NCBI GenBank assembly: GCA_004794655.1
Contig: SMMW01000575.1
Location: 7,202,501-7,266,500 of the forward strand
Reading direction: 5' to 3'
DNA from: Marisa cornuarietis
Taxonomy: Eukaryota; Mollusca; Gastropoda; Architaenioglossa; Ampullariidae
Length of the DNA stretch: 64,000 nucleotides
Every line of letters starts with the position of its first letter. Position 1 is the first letter of the stretch. Position numbers and translations under genes: made by a program. Positions 1-9,545 of the stretch are shown here, in pieces. Under the pieces are notes generated by a model, which was not told the DNA's origin, did not search any database, and worked only from the letters and a program-made list of their open reading frames with translations.

Positions 1-272
1 GAACTAAACACTTAGGTGAGTTCATTTCTTGTGAGTGTCGCCGCACCAGGGACTGTGCATAGCCCTGTAATCTCCAGCACACAAGCATAGGGCTAGCAAA
101 ACACGTAAACAACTTCTGTAAAACATTGTTGTGGTGCATTATGACAGTTGTTGTACTCTGTGTAAAAATGGTGATGAGGTGACGAGTTTGATCAGAGGCC
201 CCTGCTTTTATCTCGATAATTACAAGCTGACATACAAAAATATACTTTGAACTGAGGTAGAATTACTCCTAC
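1..272. other. Downstream of gene A exon 10: no exon recognised
   Basis: Minus-strand read-through from exon 10 reaches a stop at 192-194. I see no acceptor followed by an SLC6-like R-L-K tail here, so this is most likely intron. Confidence 0.4.
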
Positions 273-446
273 CTTCAAGAACGGCCCTCTGCCTTTTAGA
301 ACTTTAAACATGGGCCAGGCAAAGATGGGGAGGATGCAGACGAAGACCAACAAAAATCCCAACACCTCTGACCACCACGGGTATCTGACGTCATCAAACT
401 GCTTCCCTAGGGATTGGTATCCGATGCCACAGGAGATCAGTATGAA
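273..446 (-). CDS. Gene A exon 10: TM11-TM12
   Basis: 174 bp, phase 0/0, acceptor CCGTTCCAG|TTCATA and donor CTTGAAG|GTAGGA. Encodes [15 protein letters not shown] (TM11), then [23 protein letters not shown] (TM12) and KGRGPFLK. The matching exon in gene B continues into an R-L-K tail exon, so one or more further exons of gene A should lie left of the window. Confidence 0.92.
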
Positions 447-1216
447 CTGGAACGGGATTTGTCAGTTTTTACATCCAGCAAGAAACTTACGACTCAAAAG
501 TAACATATCATGTCATCCCGGCAACATTAAAATCGCAGAGCAAGTACCATGGTACCTAGAAAGTTATTTGCAGACGACATGCACTTTAAGGTAATAATAA
601 AGACTCCAAATATTTGATTTCATCGGCTGTGAATTTTTTTTACTATGTTGTCACAATACTAACTATATGCTTTTTATGGTGGTTAATGTTGTGACACTAT
701 GCATAGATTTTTTTATAGAAAATATAAGCTTCCTTCAAGTCTTGAAAGAAACAGTATGTGACACAAGCTTGTTCATTGGCTAGCCATTGGCTAGCCAGAA
801 GATATTTCTTGGTGTTTTACTTATTTTTGTTCGGACTCTTGTTATCCCTTTTTGCAGCCACATTGTACACCATTACTAATCGTGTAAACATGTCTACGTA
901 TAGCACCTGACACCGTACTAGTGTAGTGAGAGAAGCATGGTGAATATCGACACAGTGAGCATGCAGTACACAGCTGAAGACCCACAAAGAATGTTGGCCC
1001 GTTGTACCCACTCACCACGATGAGGACTGGAGTGATAGAGATCCACATGACCTTCCACCACACGCCGACCTTGGCCTTGGTCATGTGCTGGATGTCGTTA
1101 CAGAAGCGCTGAAGGCCATACACCCCGGAGATACCCAGACAGAGACAAAGTCCCGCTATCAGCAAGGGGAAGCCTGTCAAATACTCGTCCATCAGCTGCA
1201 ACAGGTACAAGCCTCC

Positions 1217-1303
<87 letters not shown>

Positions 1304-4300
1304 TCAGTCTTGACTGCGCTTATCCTACTCGTGAACTGAATTCAGCCATATAAACGTTCAGAAAATGACAAAGAATGCAACAGTTAAATGGGTAACGGCA
1401 AATGGCGCTATTTACAAAAGACATAGCAAAGGCAAAGACAGAGCATTTTTGAAAGTCTGACTATATTTATGACGAGGGAAGAAGCATGTTACCTTATTAA
1501 AAATCTCAAGAGAAAATAAAAAATAGAAAATAACTGAAATAAAATAGAAAACACCTTTCCCACCAAGTTTGCTTCTGCCTTTCGTAAGCACATCCATCTT
1601 GTCGGTCCATCGGGTAAAACGGGCTATGATGGGGCGTGGTTTATCCTTTCGATAAGGGCCTACACGGTGTGCACGAACTATGTCCGATAGTGTCCAAACT
1701 TTATCAGGAACAGTGCCATGTAAAACATCGATCATCTTCTGAGCACAGATAGAGAATGTTTCTTTGTCCGATTCCTGAATTCCATAGAATTTAAGATTGT
1801 CTCTCCTTGAAAACGCCTCTAACTTGTCTATCTTTTCATTTGTAATTGTCATGAACTCTTTTAGCCTACCTTCCATGTCTGTAACTATACAAGTTGTTTC
1901 TTGAAACTTTCTGTGCACTTGGTCGAATTCCTCTTCTAGATGTACAAGTCTAGATCGTAGATCACTGATGTCAGACCCAAGCGAAATCAGAGTATCTTGG
2001 ACAGAACTTAGCTGCTCTTTTACAGAGTTGAAACCAGCCATTAACCGTTGTTTTTGCTGTTCAAACATGGCAGTGAGCATCAACTTCATGTCGTTATTGG
2101 AATCATGGTCGCCCGTACTGGTCTTGGAATCAGTTTTCTCTAGGCCCTGAACTGGACCAGGGTTTAATTCTACGTCCCCAGAACATAACAACATGCTAGC
2201 GATTATGACTGATAGTAGTACGCACCCTACCCTCAAAATCCGAGCCTTGCTGTGTAATCTCATTGACGCCTGAACTCGTTTGTACATAAAAGACCAGAAA
2301 ATCCACACAAATCGGCCACAAATGTTCCTGAAAGTTGAATGCTCTACAGGCATGGCTATCAGCACCACTTTGGACACAAAATCACAACAGATAAAATGAC
2401 GTTGTAGTTATAAGAGGAAAATAAACTCCAAAGTGGCTATAAACAAAAAAACGTGTGTACACGGCCTGTGAGCGCAGTTCACCCCCCTAAACGGGGCAGA
2501 GATTGTGAGGGAAGAGAACTAGTGTTTTGCGCCATTTCAACTGAAAAGATGTCACGACAAAACAACTAACTCTGTAAAGAACAGCCACATAGAAAGAGCA
2601 GAGTAGTCGAGACGAGATCGTCCCCCAAGACGGGGATCATCACTGTGTTGGTGAGTAGCACTTAATGGCTGTGTCACCGGACCTTTCGGAGTGACGGGAC
2701 CAGTCTCTTATCTGTGTAGTACACAGCAGGCCAGGTGTCTTACCTGTGAGTACACAGCAGGCCAGGTGTCTTACTAGTGCAGTACACTGCAGGCCAGGTA
2801 ACTTACCTGTGCAGTACACAGCAGGCCAGGTGTCTTACTAGTGCAGTACACAGCAGGTTAGGTAACTTACCTGTGCAGTACACAGCAGGCCAGGTGTCTT
2901 ACTAGTGCAGTACACAGCAGGCCAGGTAACTTACCTGTGCAGTACACAGCAGGCCAGGTGTCTTACTAGTGCAGTACACAGCAGGTTAGGTAACTTACCT
3001 GTGCAGTACACAGCAGGCCAGGTGTCTTACTAGTGCAGTACACAGCAGGCCAGGTAACTTACCTGTGCAGTACACAGCAGGCCAGGTGTCTTACTAGTGC
3101 AGTACACAGCAGGCCAGGTAACTTACCTGTGCAGTACACAGCAGGCCAGGTGTCTTACTAGTGCAGTACACAGCAGGCCAGGTAACGCACCTGTGCAGTA
3201 CACAGCAGGCCAGGTGTCTTACTAGTGCAGTACACAGCAGGCCAGGTGTCTTACTAGTGCAGTACACAGCAGGCCAGGTGTCTTACTAGTGCAGTACACA
3301 GCAGGCCAGGTAACTTACCAGTGCAGTACACTGCAGGCCAGGTGACTTACCTGTGCAGTACACAGCAGGCCAGGTGTCTTACTAGTGCAGTACACTGCAG
3401 GTCAGGTAACTTACCTGTGCAGTACACAGCAGGCCAGGTGTCTTACTAGTGCAGTACACAGCAGGTTAAGTAACTTACCTGTGCAGTACACAGCAGGCCA
3501 GGTGTCTTACTAGTGCAGTACACTGCAGGTCAGGTAACTTACCTGTGCAGTACACAGCAGGCCAGGTGTCTTACTAGTGCAGTACACAGCAGGTTAAGTA
3601 ACTTACCTGTGCAGTACACAGCAGGCCAGGTGTCTTACTAGTGCAGTACACTGCAGGTCAGGTAACTTACCTGTGCAGTACACAGCAGGCCAGGTGTCTT
3701 ACTAGTGCAGTACACAGCAGGTTAAGTAACTTACCTGTGCAGTACACAGCAGGCCAGGTGTCTTACTAGTGCAGTACACAGCAGGTTAAGTAACTTACCC
3801 GTGCAGTACACAGCAGGCCAGGTGTCTTACTAGTGCAGTACACTGCAGGCCAGGTGTCTTACTAGTGCAGTACACAGCAGGTTAAGTAACTTACCTGTGC
3901 AGTACACTGCAGGCCAGGTGTCTTACTAGTGCAGTACACTGCAGGCCAGGTGACTTACCTGTGCAGTACACAGCAGGCCAGGTGTCTTACTAGTGCAGTA
4001 CACTGCAGGCCAGGTGTCTTACCTGTGCAGTACACAGCAGGCCAGGTGTCTTACTAGTGCAGTACACTGCAGGCCAGGTGTCTTACCTGTGCAGTACACA
4101 GCAGGCCAGGTGTCTTACTAGTGCAGTACACTGCAGGCCAGGTGTCTTACCTGTGCAGTACACGGTAGGCCAGGTGTCTTACTAGTGCAGTACACTGCAG
4201 GCCAGGTGTCTTACCTGTGCAGTACACAGCAGGCCAGGTGTCTTACTAGTGCAGTACACTGCAGGCCAGGTGTCTTACTAGTGCAGTACACTGCAGGCCA

Positions 4301-7300
4301 GGTGTCTTACCTGTGCAGTACACGGTAGGCCCAGCAGGAAGGACAGGACACAGACGGCAGCCAGCATTAACACGCGCCGCTTCTTGAGAAAGGCTGGGTT
4401 CTCATCGACAATGGCCGTGACGACTGTTTCGATGGTACAGAAGGTGGTGCCCAGTCCCATCGTCACCAGCATCAGGAAAAACAGCGCCGACCACAGCGAC
4501 GGCACGGGAAACGACAGCAGAGCCGCTGGATAGACGATGAAGGTCATGCCCACGTCTGCACAGCGTTTTCAAGGAATATATCTCTACTTGTCTCAGTTTT
4601 GAGTTGTAGACATGATACAATCAATATACTCATCCATCTGATTAGGGACCATTCTCTTATTATGAATCCCAACATATCCCAGTGGAGTGCTATTTTTAGT
4701 AGTAAAGGGAAAGAACCATGGCATTGGGAAGCAGTAAATATAGAAAACTTCTTCCTTTCACTGTCTACAAATGCCCACTTCCTTCTTCCAACTCTCATTA
4801 CCTGAATTTAATATCAGAAGTACATTCTGGAACACTCAAAACTTGACTTTAAAAGGCAAATTTAGGAGGTCAAATTTAGATTGAAAGTATGCGAGACCGG
4901 ATCTTCTCGGTAAAGAGAATCGCGCAACATGTTGCGAAATAACAGCTCGAAGAGGGGATCATGGACATGAAAGGACACATACCTGACTGAATAACACCTT
5001 CGACAGGTGAACCAAGTTTGTCACTGAGGACACCAATCATGGCGAAGACAGCGAAACCGGACAGGATGCTCATCAGCGTGTCGCCCAGACAGACCAGAAT
5101 GGCGTCCCTAGAAGATGGAAGTCAGATAATCAATTTTCCTTACAGAAGACTTTATTACAACTGTAGTTCCACAGCCTAATGGCAACAGGATATCGGCGAA
5201 GATATTTTTCTTTTCATGTTAACAGCTACATAGTCTGCTCTTTCGAAAGAACTTTCAGTCAGGGATCCTCTGCCCTGAAGCTGAACCCACAAACCCTCAC
5301 CATTATAATTAACACGTCTTAAAATACTCAAATAAAATAATGACTAAAATAATGATAATAAAAATTTTTCGTTTGACAAAATTGTGCCCCTCTCCCCTCA
5401 GAAAAGTCGATAGAACAGTGTAGTCAAAAGAAGGCTAAAAGGACACGCTCGGGAAAATCACAAAATGGTGACAACGATCACAGAAGACGGCTTCTCACAA
5501 AGATGGTTCACTGGAGCCTGCAGCTCACCTGTACACGTTGTTGTGGAACTTGTTGTAGCTGCTCAGTGTGGTCAGGCCGCCCCAGCAGATGGACAAGGAG
5601 AAGAAGACTTGTGCCGCGGCGTCCACCCACATGCGTGGCTGCTTCAGCTGCTCCCACTTCGGGGTGGTGTAGAAGTTGACGCCGTTGCTGCTGCCCGCCA
5701 TTGTGACGCCGCGCACCAACAGCACCAGCACCGCCACGTAGGGCACCAAGGCCACCACATAGGACACCTGTCAGACATCACCCGCAAAGCCTTCCTGAAA
5801 ATCCTGGTTACCATGGGGACTGGAGGCGTAGCCTCGCATCACTCACTGTCTGGTATTTGTACTTCTTACAAAGGTACGAGTAATCTTTAAGGAAGTTTGT
5901 GGCATGACTTGACTAAAACCTTTAGACAAGTCTCTCACGCTGTACTGTATAACCTCTGATGAAGTCTACAGTTTACTGGTCACCCCAAGTAGATTCTACG
6001 TACCACTTCCCCTCTAACAGGGTCTGTAGCATGTCGTCACCTCTCACTGTAATGATGTCTATGGTCTATGGTCTATGGTCCAGCATCTCGTGTAGTCTGG
6101 GGTCAGACATTTACGGACATCTTCAACACACACCCGACGATGATACAAATGTACAACGCTATGTAGAGAAGAGGGGGAGATTAACACTTAGTAACCAGTG
6201 CAATAATTTTAAGTTGATATAGCAAATAACTGAAGTCAACGAGTCACTGCAGTCGCTACAAGAATCGACAATAATAAAAAGTCAAAGCTTGAATAACTGA
6301 TAATAGGAACAAAATAATAAAACTTGTAATATTTCTCGCGGAAGTCTTAACTAAATCTTTATTAAAGTGCTGATAACATAAGCGCCTCTTATAAAAACTT
6401 TAAAAAGGACAGCCCTGTTTATGAACAGTTATTGTTGGACTGAAAACAGGGTAGTTTAAACGAAGTTACAAAAGAATGGAACAATTTAAATCTCTCTGTC
6501 TCCTTTGGCGTACGAGCTGCTGCAACCACAAGTGGTTAAAATCTTAACCTCCGTGCAGTTGCGACAAGGAGTGAGTTTTAAGGGGGAAACTCTGACCTTG
6601 CCTGCTGACTTGATGCCCCGGAAGAGGCAGAAGAAGACGATGATCCAGCACAGCAGGAGACACATGACCATCTGCCACTTGATGACCCCGAGACGATCTA
6701 GGCCTGACGACACATCCAGCACGGACCGACTGTAAGCAGTAAACAGGTGTGTTTAAGGTGGACAGGTGTGAATAGGGGAGAGAGGGCTGAGCAAAGTGAG
6801 CAGGTTTGAGTAGGATGAACAGGGGTGAGTAAGGTAAACAGGGTTGAGACGGGTTAATAAAGTGAGTAAAAGGGAACAGGGGTGAGTAGGACGCACCGAT
6901 GGCTGATGACTGGAGGCAATGGTTTTACTGAACAGAAGAGATGACTGACAGATGACTTAGATGAAATCTTACTGAGAACTAACATACCCGCTGTGTGAAT
7001 AGGTGCTAACAACCGACAGTTCTGAAGCTTTTCAGAAGAAAAAAATTAGGCCAAAAAAAGAGAGGAAAAATACGGGAAAAAAATCAAACTCTTCCAGCCA
7101 TTTTTCTCATAATTCAAAATTTTTTTCGCCATCAATTCTCAAATGGTCTTGAAATCAGCGCTCGCGTGAAGCGACGTGATTGTGTTCAGACGAACTGTCT
7201 AAAGTTGCTTCTAATATTAGTAACAGTTCTTGAAGACTTCTCCCAAGCTACTGCTAGTAACAGTTGTAGGTTGTCCCAAACTACTACTAGCAACACGTCT

Positions 7301-7530
7301 TGCAACTAACCTGATACAGGAACTGTCCACTCCGTATCGTTTCACCCGGAAGTTGCGCCTACCACTAGACTGAAAAATGCTTTGTGATGGTTGATTGGAA
7401 AGTGTAACGCATGCAAGCGCACACACAGGCAGTCATACATTCAAGCAAGCACGCAAGAATAGCTAACATGAAAGACATGGAGGAAGACGTGACGGACAGA
7501 TGGGTGAGACAGAAGGTTGCGAGAAGAGGG

Positions 7531-7620
<90 letters not shown>

Positions 7621-9471
7621 TCTATTACAGAGGCCTATACTTTTTATCGCGCGCACACACATACACACACGAACACACTGCATAACAGCAATTAAGCATG
7701 TAAGCTACAAAGACAAACAAAATGAGCTCCAAACAAACAAACAAACAAACCAAAAAAAAAAAAAAAGTCCACGCCGAGCGTTAAACTTGCGAGAGCGGAG
7801 TTAAAGAAACTCACGCTGAACAACCAAAAACTAAGAAACTTTGACCAAACAAGATCCGTTGTCAAAGGCGAAGCATGCACTCGACAAGTTGTCCCCCGAC
7901 ATGCACTCGACAAGTTGTCTACCCAGACAACACTCACTAGAAATACTCCTCGCTAGGACTGGTGTAGTTGGCCCCTATCCTCTGGTAGTTGACGACGGCG
8001 TCTCCCCCGACCACCTCCCGCAGCTGTCCGATGCACTGGCCCACGCGGTCGGTGGCGTAGGCGCTGCAGTTGGTGAGCACGGCGTGGCACGACAGGTTGC
8101 GGAAAGAAGGCGCCACCAGCATCGTTTGGTTCAGGCCTGAACAGTTGTCCGAGGCGAACTTGTTGCTCGTGCAGCCTGATGGCGCCGGAAGAGAAATACA
8201 AATCATGAAGGATGTGGTGCTGAAAAGATGGTTCCAAGTTCCAAGAACTTAAAAATAAAACAGAAGCTCTCATCTTTTGCAGCTCCATACGTTCTCAATC
8301 CGAGCTACTAAAACGCTTGTTTGTTGTTTTGTTTCTCTAAATTAGACTAAATTAAACTCTCATCTTACAGACTTTCCACAGGATCTAGTTCTCAAACTTC
8401 AGGAAGTCCAGAACAAGTTGCTATCCAGGCTCGCAATTCTGAACATGCCCCACCCCTCCATCGTTCTCTCCACTAGCTTGCAGTTAAAGCAACAATTGAC
8501 TCGGTTCTTAGAACTCTCTGCTACATCTTCCTTACTGACCCCCCCCCCCATCTGTCAATTCTTCTGATCTCTTTTCTGTCTGCACTCTTCTACTACTGTC
8601 TATACCTACGGTCCTCAGTTGACAATCACATTCTGAGTATTCCACATATAAAGACAGTTACAGACGGAGAATGCACACTCTCTTTCTGTTTCTTAACACT
8701 GGTGGAGCTCTCCTCGTTCACTGATCAAAGTTAGTATTTAAACGTTCGTTAAAACATATCCGTTTTCTTAAAAAAACATTAATGTTTTTGGCTTTTGCTT
8801 TCATGTAACAAGCAGTTTGTATCAAAGCAATATATCTATACAGAATTTTAAATAGTCAAATCTCATTTTATACTTGATTTCTTTACTCTTTTTCATTTCC
8901 TAAGTTTTTCGTTTAAGTTCGTTGATTTAGTTTGTGTTTTGTGTGTCATAGCGTCTCACTGTCATCTAGTGATTTTCACATTTTATTTTCGTGGGTCATT
9001 ATCATTTTCTGCTCAGCACAGAGAGTGCAACTTGATTGGGCCGTAATACTGCCCGATATAATAGTGTTTAATTAAATTTTCTCAGCCCAGAACGAGTGTA
9101 AAATGTTCTCCCCTCAACTCACCGAGTTCAGGTTAGTTCCATTTGATATTTCGACAAAATCTAACGTATGCGCCTCGGTTCTTGAGATACAAACTTCCAG
9201 ATATCACGAAGTACTATCCCTGAAATACTGTTGTTAACTTCCTTGCAATGCTATGTCATGGTAACCATCATGTAATGACTCCATCTCACATTGTTTACAG
9301 TACCTTTGTACCTTCATACCTTCATCTTTTGCGTTACGTTCTACTCTTGCACTTCCTCTTTATGTTGTTCAGTGTGTCTATACGTATCTCACTGTCTGTT
9401 ATCTTTCATTTATCATTATTGGTCTGCGCAGAGCGTGGGATCTATCTTGGTAGTGATGCTGCGCGTTTTAA

Positions 9472-9545
<74 letters not shown>

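Noticed and set aside
1098..1339. Long His/Thr or Val/Cys frames across CA arrays (also near 7400-7620, 25290, 26014, 28373-28810)
   Set aside because: Simple-sequence translations; (CA)n is open in several frames and gives no real protein.
2705..4324. CRISPR array (32-bp repeats)
   Set aside because: Units are contiguous without unique spacers and lie in an animal intron; it is a minisatellite.
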